From: an uncultured Candidatus Saccharibacteria bacterium
Lineage (GTDB): Bacteria > Patescibacteriota > Saccharimonadia > Saccharimonadales > Saccharimonadaceae
NCBI GenBank assembly: GCA_947253405.1
Contig: CAMXZF010000001.1
Location: 1-45,689 of the forward strand
Length of the DNA: 45,689 bases
Direction: 5' to 3'
This document shows positions 32,526-40,734 of this stretch, piece by piece. The position numbers and the translations under genes are program-made. Each line of letters opens with the position of its first letter. The first letter of the stretch is position 1. The notes under the pieces are model-generated. The model made no database searches and was not told the origin of the DNA. It saw only the letters and a program-made list of their open reading frames with translations.

Positions 32526-32564
32526 ATAATAAGATAATTGGCAGACTCTAGTCAAGAGTGCCAG
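32526..32564 (-). promoter_or_regulatory. hrcA promoter with degenerate CIRCE-like operator
   Basis: -35 TTGACT (32550-32555), 18-nt spacer, -10 TATTAT (32526-32531), nine bases before the ATG. Over the -35 lies an imperfect CIRCE. In plus-strand order the arms are TTGGCAGAC and GAGTGCCAG (32538-32564) with a 9-nt spacer, matching 6 of 9 and 7 of 9 bases of the consensus. The operator overlaps the last codons of the upstream gene. Confidence 0.65.
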
Positions 32565-32934
32565 CAGCGTCACCATGTGAATTAGGTACTTCTTTGGCTG
32601 GATTATCTAACCCTAAATTATGATCCGATAAAGTTTCTTGATCGAAATTACCCAAATTATCCAGGTTTTTACTATATTTATCTAATCGCCTTTCAAAATC
32701 CTTAATTGCCTTAGCGTCAAGTACGCCAGATGATTCATATGGTTGATCATTTCGGCCTCTCTCTACTTGCTTGCGCACTTTTTCGTAACCTGGTCGACTC
32801 ATATCTAATCGAAAAGCACCACTTTGTTTATATAGCCATAAACTAACTAATGACATAATCACAGAGATAAAAACACAAATGGCTATAAAGCAAGCCAATT
32901 GATGCTTTAAAAATATTCTTTTTAGCCTATTCAT
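32548..32934 (-). CDS. Small single-pass membrane protein, unknown
   Basis: A 128-residue protein with a basic start (MNRLKRIFLK), one membrane segment at about 12-36 and a charged hydrophilic tail that may be partly helical (AKAIKDFERRLDKYSKNLDN) and is otherwise disordered. I recognise no family. The ATG at 32934 lies two bases after the stop of the gene upstream; a TTG 6 nt earlier would overlap that stop. Its last codons coincide with the CIRCE-like operator of hrcA. Probably a two-gene unit with the 160-residue secreted protein upstream. Confidence 0.7.
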   Translation of the reverse strand: MNRLKRIFLKHQLACFIAICVFISVIMSLVSLWLYKQSGAFRLDMSRPGYEKVRKQVERGRNDQPYESSGVLDAKAIKDFERRLDKYSKNLDNLGNFDQETLSDHNLGLDNPAKEVPNSHGDAAGTLD

Positions 32935-32936
32935 GT

Positions 32937-33419
32937 TCAACCTTTAGCTGTGATTTGATACTCATAAACCCTAAAAAGATTATCTAAATCACTGACAACC
33001 TCGCCTAATTTATGCCTTTTGATACGCAATTTTTCAAGCTTAGTGTAGAATTCAAACGGCTTTTCCTGGCACTTATAATTTAAAATATCACTAAGACTAT
33101 CGTCGTATTTATTGTAGTTATTGCGAAAATCTTCTAATTTCTTTTCATAGTCATCTAATATACTGGCTAAATTGGGGGCCGATATCTTATTAGAAGCTAA
33201 TCGAGCATTCATAGCATAAAATAAATCTGTTATCTCGTTATAAGCCCTGCCACGATTAATACGTAAAGCTGAATCGGTCTTTTCGATACGACTTAAAGTT
33301 GATTGTGCTTGATTGCAATTAACTTTAATAATCTGTTCCATTGGGCTGGCTGAGGTAAAGCTAACCAAACCAAGCAATAAAACTACGGTTGATAAAAATA
33401 TAAAAACCGACTTTTTCAT
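32937..33419 (-). CDS. Small secreted helical protein, unknown
   Basis: A 160-residue protein with a signal peptide of about 24 residues (hydrophobic VFIFLSTVVLLLGLVSF, then SAS). The mature part is nearly all charged helix with coiled-coil character and two cysteines (in KVNCNQA and YKCQEK), which may form a disulfide outside the cell. I recognise no family. TATAAT six bases before the ATG implies a leaderless message. It diverges from the HNH nuclease gene across only 37 bp. Confidence 0.72.
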   Translation of the reverse strand: MKKSVFIFLSTVVLLLGLVSFTSASPMEQIIKVNCNQAQSTLSRIEKTDSALRINRGRAYNEITDLFYAMNARLASNKISAPNLASILDDYEKKLEDFRNNYNKYDDSLSDILNYKCQEKPFEFYTKLEKLRIKRHKLGEVVSDLDNLFRVYEYQITAKG

Positions 33420-33456
33420 AAGACCATTATATAATATATCTAAAAGCTACTTACTC
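33420..33456. promoter_or_regulatory. Shared divergent promoter region
   Basis: An AT-palindromic core holds TATAAT for the plus strand (33430-33435) and an overlapping TATAAT for the minus strand ending six bases before the secreted-protein ATG. Only one of the two divergent genes can easily be transcribed from it at a time. Confidence 0.5.
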
Positions 33457-34221
33457 ATGAAAAGCAAAAATCGTCCGCTAATCACTTTATTGTTAATAAT
33501 TTTAATATTTAGTTTGCTACTTATCATTATCTATATCACACCAAACAATCAGGCCAACAAAGCAAATGAATCCAGCAAAGAACTGGCACAAGAACCGAGC
33601 CAAGATGCCAAGCTAACCGATGAGTCGGACTTTAGTGGTTATAAAGATAGTGATGGTGTTGCCCTTAAATCTTTAGAGTCAATTGAAGTTAAGCCAGCTA
33701 GTAGTAAAGTTAAATATAAACGATCTTACTTTTATAAAACCTGGTCTAAATGGCGATCATGCAATACAAGGCAAAAAATCCTTAATCGTGATCTTGAAAA
33801 TATTACTTTATCAAATAACAACTGCACTGTTTTGAGTGGTACTCTAAATGATCCCTATACTGGCAATAAAATAATACTTAATGACAAGCAAGCTATAGCC
33901 AAAAAAGTCCAAATCGATCACGTTGTGGCTTTATCTAATGCCTGGCAAACTGGCGGTGAAGATCTAAGTAATAGCGAGCGCAAAAGCTTAGCTAATGATG
34001 ACCTAGAGCTGCTGGCTGTAAGCTCAGAATCTAATCAGCAAAAATCTGACAGTGATGCCGCTAATTGGTTACCAAAGAATTTAGCTTTCCGTTGTCAATA
34101 CGTAGCTAGACAGATTGCTATCAAAATAAAGTATCGACTTTGGATCACTACTGACGAGAAAAATGCCATGCTGAACGTCTTAAGCGACTGCCCCAATGAG
34201 CCACTACCTCAACCCAACTAG
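33457..34221 (+). CDS. Membrane-anchored or secreted HNH-type nuclease (DUF1524/GmrSD-C-like)
   Basis: A 254-residue protein. An N-terminal hydrophobic segment (about 8-28, LITLLLIILIFSLLLIIIYI) acts as anchor or signal, followed by a hydrophilic linker and a nuclease domain. The core is QIDHVVALSNAWQTGG (D154, H155), then NDDLELLAVSSESNQQKSD and WLPKN. This His-Asn pattern is that of secreted HNH nucleases of the DUF1524 group. Four cysteines in the domain (CNTR, NNCTVL, FRCQY, SDCPN) suggest disulfides outside the cell. It could degrade environmental or host DNA for nucleotide or DNA uptake. The ATG at 33457 is chosen because the longer reading would begin inside the divergent gene. Confidence 0.85.
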   Translation: MKSKNRPLITLLLIILIFSLLLIIIYITPNNQANKANESSKELAQEPSQDAKLTDESDFSGYKDSDGVALKSLESIEVKPASSKVKYKRSYFYKTWSKWRSCNTRQKILNRDLENITLSNNNCTVLSGTLNDPYTGNKIILNDKQAIAKKVQIDHVVALSNAWQTGGEDLSNSERKSLANDDLELLAVSSESNQQKSDSDAANWLPKNLAFRCQYVARQIAIKIKYRLWITTDEKNAMLNVLSDCPNEPLPQPN

Positions 34222-34235
34222 AGTTAGTTTATACT

Positions 34236-34994
34236 CTATTTATTCAAAGCCTTTTCAATGGCTTTTCTAATTTCTTTGTCATTAGCCTTTTCGACTTTTT
34301 TACCATTAACAAACCAAGTTGGCGTTCCTGTAACGCCTGATTTTTCTGCTAACTTGTGATCTCTTTCAATTTTTTCTTCAATACCATTAACTTTGGCATT
34401 ATTTAATGTAGCCAAAAATTCCTGCGCATTTAGGCCGGATTCTTTGGCATAATCGGTAAATAACTGACGCTTCAGCTTGATATCAACGGCTTGGCCTACC
34501 CAGCGCTGATCTTTAAACAGTAATTTATGCATCTTCCAAAAAGCCTCTTCACCACCTAGTTTACCGGCAGCCTCAGCCGCACTGAGGGTAGCAATAGAGT
34601 TAGGATAGCCTAAGCTAGAATTGCGAAAAATAAACGTTACTCTATCTTTATAATCTTGTTGGATTTTATCGAAATAAATATGCATCGCCTGACAATGAGA
34701 GCAAGCAAAGTCTTCGTACTCTATAACTGTAACTTTAGAGTTTTTATTACCCATATAGTGATCGGGTATAACATTTTTATAAGTATCTTCATTAAGCGAC
34801 TTACCACTAGCTTTTATCTTAGCCTTTTTAATATCCTCTTTTGTTAATAGGCTATTCTGATCTAAGTTTTTAACATAGCTAGCAACATCTTCACTACTAA
34901 ATTCGGTGCTATTCTTTGGCTTAAGAATAAAAATCATTGCACTTAAAGATAGCGCCACAAAAATAAATAGTCCAATTAATAAACGTTTATTCAT
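34236..34994 (-). CDS. Membrane-anchored DsbA-family thiol-disulfide oxidoreductase
   Basis: A 252-residue protein with an N-terminal membrane segment (about 4-24) and a thioredoxin fold from about residue 85. The active site is C98-S-H-C101 in YEDFACSHCQAM. The cis-proline loop reads GVTGTPTWFVNGK. The helical insertion between them (LSAAEAAGKLGG...WKMHKLLF) is of DsbA type. It probably forms disulfides in exported proteins, a plausible partner for the Cys-containing nuclease and small secreted protein next door. It is convergent with the nuclease gene, 14 bp apart. Confidence 0.92.
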   Translation of the reverse strand: MNKRLLIGLFIFVALSLSAMIFILKPKNSTEFSSEDVASYVKNLDQNSLLTKEDIKKAKIKASGKSLNEDTYKNVIPDHYMGNKNSKVTVIEYEDFACSHCQAMHIYFDKIQQDYKDRVTFIFRNSSLGYPNSIATLSAAEAAGKLGGEEAFWKMHKLLFKDQRWVGQAVDIKLKRQLFTDYAKESGLNAQEFLATLNNAKVNGIEEKIERDHKLAEKSGVTGTPTWFVNGKKVEKANDKEIRKAIEKALNK

Positions 34995-35113
34995 AAATTA
35001 CCCTCGTTCTCCCATAGAAATTTAGCCTTAATTATAACATAGTTCTATAATCCTCTATATCAAGACTTAACTAATATAGATATAAAGAGTCAATTAACTT
35101 ATCTAGTTAAAAG

Positions 35114-35311
35114 CTATTTGTTTTTTTGTTTTTTAATAAAAACAAAAATTGAAACAGCGACAAGAATAAGCCCTAGGACTGTAATAGCTAAAGACATACC
35201 TACACTATCGCCCGTCTTTAATAAAGCGCTATAGTGTGGGTTATTTTGATGCTGAGTGTTAACTGAAAATCCACTCATATTTTTCTCACTATATAAAGAT
35301 ATATTTTTCAT
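35114..35311 (-). CDS. 65-residue protein with sortase-like LLKTG tail
   Basis: A short protein whose last 35 residues look like a cell-wall sorting signal: LLKTGDS, a hydrophobic helix (MSLAITVLGLILVAVSIFVF), then KKQKNK. The classical motif is LPXTG; the Pro is Leu here. The first 30 residues are polar and there is no signal peptide, so it is either a remnant of a surface protein or a tiny tail-anchored membrane protein. No sortase gene is in the window. The ribosome binding site is weak. It is divergent from the CNNM-like gene. Confidence 0.6.
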   Translation of the reverse strand: MKNISLYSEKNMSGFSVNTQHQNNPHYSALLKTGDSVGMSLAITVLGLILVAVSIFVFIKKQKNK

Positions 35312-35426
35312 TTTATCGCTTTTTTCAAAGATTCACTCAGACTTTATATTAATGTATCTATTTTAGCATGTATGCTATATAGGCTAGCTGACATCTAAAT
35401 AAAGCATTTAGCCTAAGCCTAATTCA

Positions 35427-36299
35427 ATGGTAAAATATAATAATATGAGCTTTATCTTTATTTTATTATTTAGTGCATTAATTATAGCTTGTTCAAGCTT
35501 AATATATAAACCAAAAATAAGTTTATTCGAAGTTGAAAGGTTAGCTAAAGCAGAACGACAATATAAAAATTTAGCTAAATTTTACCAATTGTATCCAATA
35601 CTTAATATGCTGTGCCGAATGATTGCTAATGCCAGCATTGTCTTCTTAGCGGTTAGTGCCACCTGCGGTTATGGCTGGTTTTACGGTTCATTGATCGCGC
35701 TAATTTTAATACCTTTTAGTAAAATAATCGGCAAAAAACTATCCGGTATATCTAATAATATAGTTAGCCAGAATATACGCTTTTTAAATAAATACTTTAA
35801 TTGGGTGGCGGTACTAAAACCGCTAGTAAAGTCTACTAAAAAATTACCTATAGCTAGTAAAGAAGAGCTGATTAGCTATATAAAACTCAGCAAGCTAGAG
35901 GAAAAAGATAAGCTAGCCGCCATCGACAGCCTAAAAAATGAAGACCAAACGATTGAACCAGCAGTCACTAAGTGGTCGAACGTTGAAAAGCTTAACGTTC
36001 GCGAAAAATTAACACCTGGCCGCCTAGATGAACTATTCAAAACTAATCAAACTGTCTTTCCTGTCACTAAAAAGGATGCTAATGAAATTTTAGGTGTGGT
36101 CTATTTGTCTGATATTCAACTAATTGGTCAATCAGAAAAAGAACTATCCAACGTTATGCGCAATAGCTTTGCCAGTCTCGAAATTAGCGACAACCCTAGG
36201 GAAGCTTATAAAAAAATGGCTGAAGCGCAATCTACTACTGCTATTGTTTATAAGGGAAAAAATATCTACGGCCTCGTTAATTTATCTAATTTAGTCTAA
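35427..36299 (+). CDS. CNNM/CorC-like membrane protein with CBS-pair region
   Basis: A 290-residue protein. The N-terminal third is hydrophobic with about three membrane segments (IFILLFSALIIACSSLIY; MIANASIVFLAVSATCGYGW; then one ending in SKIIGKKL). The C-terminal part has two CBS-like repeats (DELFKTNQTVFPVTKKDANE, GVVYLSDIQL; then ALEISDNPREAYKKM, GLVNLSNLV). It resembles a shortened CNNM/CorC (DUF21 plus CBS) protein, a family tied to Mg2+ or Co2+ transport. An alternative ATG at 35445 would put a TAAAAT -10 eight bases upstream and give a leaderless message; I cannot decide between the two starts. Confidence 0.72.
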   Translation: MVKYNNMSFIFILLFSALIIACSSLIYKPKISLFEVERLAKAERQYKNLAKFYQLYPILNMLCRMIANASIVFLAVSATCGYGWFYGSLIALILIPFSKIIGKKLSGISNNIVSQNIRFLNKYFNWVAVLKPLVKSTKKLPIASKEELISYIKLSKLEEKDKLAAIDSLKNEDQTIEPAVTKWSNVEKLNVREKLTPGRLDELFKTNQTVFPVTKKDANEILGVVYLSDIQLIGQSEKELSNVMRNSFASLEISDNPREAYKKMAEAQSTTAIVYKGKNIYGLVNLSNLV

Positions 36300-36385
36300 A
36301 ACTTAAGGTTTAAAAAATGATACTGCTAGTAATCTAGGGATTTTTGATGTTAAAATATTAATCAGCTTTACAGTGAAAGGATTTA

Positions 36386-38200
36386 ATGAATAGAACTTTA
36401 GCGTCTGAATCAATTAATATGATCGGGCAAAAAATCAAGGTTTCAGGTTGGGTAAATACGCGCCGAGATCATGGCGGGGTTATTTTCGTTGATTTGCGTG
36501 ACCACACTGGACTAATTCAGCTAGTTTTTAATCCTGATAAAAATATATTCAAACTAGCAGAAAGTTTGCGTGATGAATTTTGCATTAGTGCCACCGGAAC
36601 AATTAGAGAACGCGGTAAAGGCCTAGAAAATCCAAATCTAGAAACCGGCAAAATTGAACTAGTTGTCGAGAATTTAGAGATACTCAACAAAAGTGCTCCC
36701 CTACCAGTTGCTACTAAAGATGAAGGTCAGCAGTCTAGCGAGGAAATGCGCTTGAAATATCGCTTCCTTGACTTAAGACGTAAATCTATGCAAAAAATTA
36801 TGCGTGATAGAGCAGAATACTACAAGATTATTCGCTCTTATATGGAAAAAAATGAGTTTATTGAAGTAGCTACACCGATTTTGGCAAACAGTAGCCCCGA
36901 GGGTGCGCGCGACTTTTTGATACCATCGCGCCTACGAGCCGGCAAATTCTACGCTTTACCGCAAGCACCTCAACAATTTAAACAACTTTTAATGGTTGGT
37001 GGACTACCGCGATACTATCAAATAGCAGCCTGCTTCCGCGATGAAGATCCTCGCGCTGATCGACTTTATGGTGAGTTCTACCAACTTGATCTAGAAATGA
37101 GCTTTGTGGATGACGGTGAAACTGTTCGGCAAATGGTTGAACCATTAATACTAGACATCACGCAAAACTTTGGCAAAAAAACTTTAGTCAACACCTACAA
37201 AAACGCTGATTTTGATTATTCATTAGATGTCAGCCGAATACCAAGAATTAGCTACCAAGAATCAATCGAAAAATATGGCACCGACAAGCCAGACTTACGC
37301 TATCAAATGGAATTAGTTGAATTAACAGAAGTGCTAGAAAATACCGAGTTTGGTGTGTTTAAAAATGCTGAATGCGTTAAAGCTATTCGCGTAGATAATG
37401 GCGCCTCAATGCCACGTAGTCAAATAGATAATTTTACAAAATTAGCTCAAAGTGAAGGTGCGGGTGGTTTAGCCTACTTAACATATAAAGATGGCGTTAT
37501 TAAAAGCCCTATTGCTAAGTTTCTAAGTGCTAATGAACTAGATGAAATTACCAAATTAACTGGAGCTAAAGATGGCGACTTAGTGTTTTTCGGCGCTGAT
37601 ACTAGAATGAAAGTAAATCGTATTCTCGGCAAACTGCGTATCGCAATAGCCGATTATCAAGAGTTAAAAGATGATACTAAGGTAGCTTTAGCCTGGATAA
37701 CTGATTTTCCCTTTTACGAGTATGATGAAGCTAATAAAAAAGTTGAATTTGGTCACAATCCATTCTCAATGCCTAAGGGTGGTATTGAGTCGCTCGATAA
37801 CGCCAAAAGCGATGAAGCCAAATTAGCCATTACAGCAGATCAATATGACATGGTTATGAATGGATATGAAATATGCTCAGGCGCCGTACGTAATCATAAT
37901 CCAGAAATAATGTATAAAGTCTTTAGTCTTTTAGGTTACGACAAAGACTATGTTAAAGATAAGTTTGGCGCTATGCTCAAAGCTTTTGCCTACGGCGCTC
38001 CACCGCATGCTGGTTGCGCCTTCGGTTTAGATCGTATATTCATGGTCTTAGAAAACACTACTAATATTAGAGACATAGTTGCCTTCCCGAAAAATGGCTC
38101 AGGTGTCGACTTAATGATGAATTCACCTAGCCCAGTAGCCGAAGATCAATTAAAAGAACTACACGTAAAAATTAGTCAACCTAAAATAGATTTAAACTAG
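36386..38200 (+). CDS. aspS: Aspartyl-tRNA synthetase
   Basis: A 604-residue bacterial-type class II synthetase. An N-terminal OB-fold (VSGWVNTRRDHGGVIFVDLRD) binds the anticodon. Motif 2 is CFRDEDPRADRLYGEFYQLD. The bacterial GAD insertion lies at about 290-410, and motif 3 reads GCAFGLDRIFMVL. GAAAGGA lies four bases before the ATG. Whether it is discriminating (Asp only) or also charges tRNA-Asn cannot be settled by eye. Its stop overlaps the convergent methyltransferase stop by nine bases. Confidence 0.97.
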   Translation: MNRTLASESINMIGQKIKVSGWVNTRRDHGGVIFVDLRDHTGLIQLVFNPDKNIFKLAESLRDEFCISATGTIRERGKGLENPNLETGKIELVVENLEILNKSAPLPVATKDEGQQSSEEMRLKYRFLDLRRKSMQKIMRDRAEYYKIIRSYMEKNEFIEVATPILANSSPEGARDFLIPSRLRAGKFYALPQAPQQFKQLLMVGGLPRYYQIAACFRDEDPRADRLYGEFYQLDLEMSFVDDGETVRQMVEPLILDITQNFGKKTLVNTYKNADFDYSLDVSRIPRISYQESIEKYGTDKPDLRYQMELVELTEVLENTEFGVFKNAECVKAIRVDNGASMPRSQIDNFTKLAQSEGAGGLAYLTYKDGVIKSPIAKFLSANELDEITKLTGAKDGDLVFFGADTRMKVNRILGKLRIAIADYQELKDDTKVALAWITDFPFYEYDEANKKVEFGHNPFSMPKGGIESLDNAKSDEAKLAITADQYDMVMNGYEICSGAVRNHNPEIMYKVFSLLGYDKDYVKDKFGAMLKAFAYGAPPHAGCAFGLDRIFMVLENTTNIRDIVAFPKNGSGVDLMMNSPSPVAEDQLKELHVKISQPKIDLN

Positions 38201-38815
38201 TTTAATGATGGCAAGCGATTCTGCAACTTTTACGCTTTCTATATTTGAATGATTAGATTTAACCCATTCATCTACAGCCTGCCTTGCGCCGATTAGATGT
38301 GTATTTGTGTAGTCATCAACAACAATTATTGATCCGCTAGAAAATTTATCAATACAAACGGCAAAGCTGTCTTTTATGCTTTCGTAAAAATCACCATCAA
38401 AATAGGCTAAACTAATAGTTTTAGGTAAATCTTTCGCAGTCAATTCTGAAAACCAAGCTTTTTTAATAACTGGCAAAACTAAATTAGCATGCTTAAAATT
38501 ACGGATAAGCTCACGTTTACTAGCCCTAAGTTCACCGGCTTTAAATTCTGCGCCGATAATATCGCCGTCTTGACTAGTCCTGGCTGGCAATCCCATAAAA
38601 GAGTCGTATAAATAAAGTTTTTTATTGGACTTTAGTTCCTTTAATAGTCTAGCTATAAACAGACTAGTAGTACCCTTGTAGCAGCCCATCTCAACAATAT
38701 CACCAGCAATATTTTGTTCTAAAACTTCACTTACGCACTCTAAAATAATTTTTATTTCGGATTTTTTGACTTGATCAGAAATTAAACTATATTTATTTAG
38801 TAATTTATCTATCAT
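38192..38815 (-). CDS. TylF/MycF-like SAM-dependent O-methyltransferase
   Basis: A 207-residue class I methyltransferase from the ATG at 38815 (a TTG lies 6 nt upstream). SAM motif I is GDIVEMGCYKGTTSLFIARL; LYDSFMGLPA and LAYFDGDFYESIKDS follow, then SIIVVDDYTNTHLIGARQAV, the metal-site Asp pair of TylF-type enzymes. Such enzymes methylate sugar hydroxyls in antibiotics or surface polysaccharides. With no antibiotic cluster here, methylation of a surface glycan is the better guess. Its 3' end overlaps aspS by nine bases in convergent orientation. Confidence 0.82.
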   Translation of the reverse strand: MIDKLLNKYSLISDQVKKSEIKIILECVSEVLEQNIAGDIVEMGCYKGTTSLFIARLLKELKSNKKLYLYDSFMGLPARTSQDGDIIGAEFKAGELRASKRELIRNFKHANLVLPVIKKAWFSELTAKDLPKTISLAYFDGDFYESIKDSFAVCIDKFSSGSIIVVDDYTNTHLIGARQAVDEWVKSNHSNIESVKVAESLAIIKLV

Positions 38816-38860
38816 ACCCAAACTCTATATAATATTATATGTTAAAATGATAACAACTTT

Positions 38861-40726
38861 ATGCATAGAAAAATTAAAAATCTTCTAAAAGATTATTGGA
38901 TTTTAATCTTAGCGATTTTAGTAGCCATAACAGCTATAACATTAAACTTTACACTAAACGATATCAAGCTAAAACAATCTATAATTAACAATCTGATCAT
39001 TGCGCTTGGGTCAATTATGGTCGTCACTTCTGGTATTGACATGCTAAAATCAATCTTAAAGGGTTCTTATGGTATTGATATTCTAGCTATTACCGCCATA
39101 TTGGCCTGCCTAGCTATTGGTCAATATTGGGCTGCTTACGTTATCGTCTTAATGTTATCAGGTGGTGAAGCTTTAGAAATCCTAGCCACCAAGCGAGCAC
39201 GCAAAGAGCTCTCTAGGTTAATAAAAAGACAGCCTCAAACCGCCCATTTACTCAAAGCTAATGGGCAGGTTAAAAGTATAGATATTGATAAAATTAAAAT
39301 TGGTGACAATATCCTAGTTAAGCCTAGTGAAATCGTGCCGATTGATGGTAGATTAGTTACTAAATCAGCTGAATTAGACGAAAGTGCTATGACTGGTGAG
39401 TCTATACCAGTAATAAAAACTAAGGGTGAAAAAATTATATCCGGCACCCTAAATAGATCTACTGCTATTACCATAAAAGTAACCGCCCTACTAAAAGACT
39501 CTTACTATTCGCGCATTATTAAGCTAGTTAAAGATGCCGAATCTAGTCAATCACGCTTCGTTAATATGGCTAATCGTTACGCCATACCCTTTACTTTGTT
39601 GTCCTACACAATCGCTGGGCTAGCATGGATACTATCGGGTGATGCTACTAGGTTTGCGGAAGTTTTAGTAGTTTCTTCACCCTGTCCTTTAATTTTAGCG
39701 GCTCCAATTGCCTTTATTTCGGGCCGAAGTATAGCTTCACGATATGGCATTATAGTTAAAGATAGTGCTGCACTAGAATTGACAGCTAATGCTAAAATTT
39801 TTGCTTTTGATAAAACCGGCACACTAACTTCTGGAAAAATTAAAGTTGCTAAAGTTGAAGCTAACCATCAATATACACCAGAAAATGTTATATCTTTTGC
39901 TGCTAGCGCAGAAAGTTTTAGTTCTCATGTACTAGCGGTAGCAGTAACGAATTATGCTAAAAATAAAAAAATTAATACCAAAGTTACAAAAAACGCCCGT
40001 GAAATCCCTGGGCAAGGAATTTTTGCTAACATCGATAACAAAAAATGCCTGGTTGGTAGTTTAGACTTTTTAAAAAATAATAAGATAAAAGATTTGCCCT
40101 TAGAGCTCTCAGGTAAAACTAACATTAACGTGGCGGTTAATGGCTACTACGCAGGCACTCTCTATCTAGATGACACTATCAAGCCAAATGCCAAAAACAC
40201 TCTCAAAAACCTCTTAAATAATGGGGCTAGTAAAATAATTATGTTAACTGGCGACAATCATTCATCGGCCAAAAAAACTGCTGGATTATTAAATATAACA
40301 GATTTTTACGCCAAACAGTCGCCTTTAGACAAAGTAAATATCGTTAGCTCTCTTAAGCAATCTAGTAAAGACCCCATCATTATGGTCGGAGATGGTATTA
40401 ACGATGCCCCCGTGTTAGCAAAAGCTAGTGTTGGTATTGCGCTAGGATCTATGGGATCAACCATCGCCAGTGAATCAGCTGATGTCGTAATCACTTCGCC
40501 CAACATAAACCGCATTGCTGTTTTTCAAAAAATTTCTCAACATACCATAAATATTGCTAGGCAATCAATTATTTATGGTATTGTACTTTGTCTATTTTTA
40601 GAAATCTTGGCTTCATTTGGCTTTATACCTGCCCTTATCGGCGCCTTTTTCCAAGAAGTCATTGATGTGGTAGTGATAGTAAACGCCTTGCGCGTGCATA
40701 GAGCTAAAATACATCTAATTAAATAG
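38861..40726 (+). CDS. P1B-type metal-transporting ATPase with SPC motif
   Basis: A 621-residue heavy-metal P-type ATPase. TGES is at about 178-181, the phosphorylated Asp is in DKTGTLT (D317), and the GDGINDAP hinge begins at about residue 510. The ion-site helix contains SSPCPLILAAP (S273-P274-C275). SPC, a short length and no N-terminal metal-binding domain fit the P1B-4 subgroup, linked to Co2+, Fe2+ or Zn2+ export. The companion HEGGT motif is not intact: the last helices read FFQEVIDVVVIVNALR. The 12-nt gap between a TAAAAT box and the ATG suggests a very short leader. It is convergent with lepA. Confidence 0.93.
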   Translation: MHRKIKNLLKDYWILILAILVAITAITLNFTLNDIKLKQSIINNLIIALGSIMVVTSGIDMLKSILKGSYGIDILAITAILACLAIGQYWAAYVIVLMLSGGEALEILATKRARKELSRLIKRQPQTAHLLKANGQVKSIDIDKIKIGDNILVKPSEIVPIDGRLVTKSAELDESAMTGESIPVIKTKGEKIISGTLNRSTAITIKVTALLKDSYYSRIIKLVKDAESSQSRFVNMANRYAIPFTLLSYTIAGLAWILSGDATRFAEVLVVSSPCPLILAAPIAFISGRSIASRYGIIVKDSAALELTANAKIFAFDKTGTLTSGKIKVAKVEANHQYTPENVISFAASAESFSSHVLAVAVTNYAKNKKINTKVTKNAREIPGQGIFANIDNKKCLVGSLDFLKNNKIKDLPLELSGKTNINVAVNGYYAGTLYLDDTIKPNAKNTLKNLLNNGASKIIMLTGDNHSSAKKTAGLLNITDFYAKQSPLDKVNIVSSLKQSSKDPIIMVGDGINDAPVLAKASVGIALGSMGSTIASESADVVITSPNINRIAVFQKISQHTINIARQSIIYGIVLCLFLEILASFGFIPALIGAFFQEVIDVVVIVNALRVHRAKIHLIK

Positions 40727-40734
40727 AATCTAGA

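Noticed and set aside
34219..34238. Terminator between the nuclease and DsbA-like genes
   Set aside because: TAGAGT / ACTCTA is only a 6-bp AT-rich stem with a short T stretch, too weak to call.
35364..35415. Inverted repeats (TAGCAT/ATGCTA and TAGGCTA/TAGCCTA) between divergent genes
   Set aside because: Short AT-rich repeats of this kind are expected by chance in such sequence, and they do not align with clear promoter elements.
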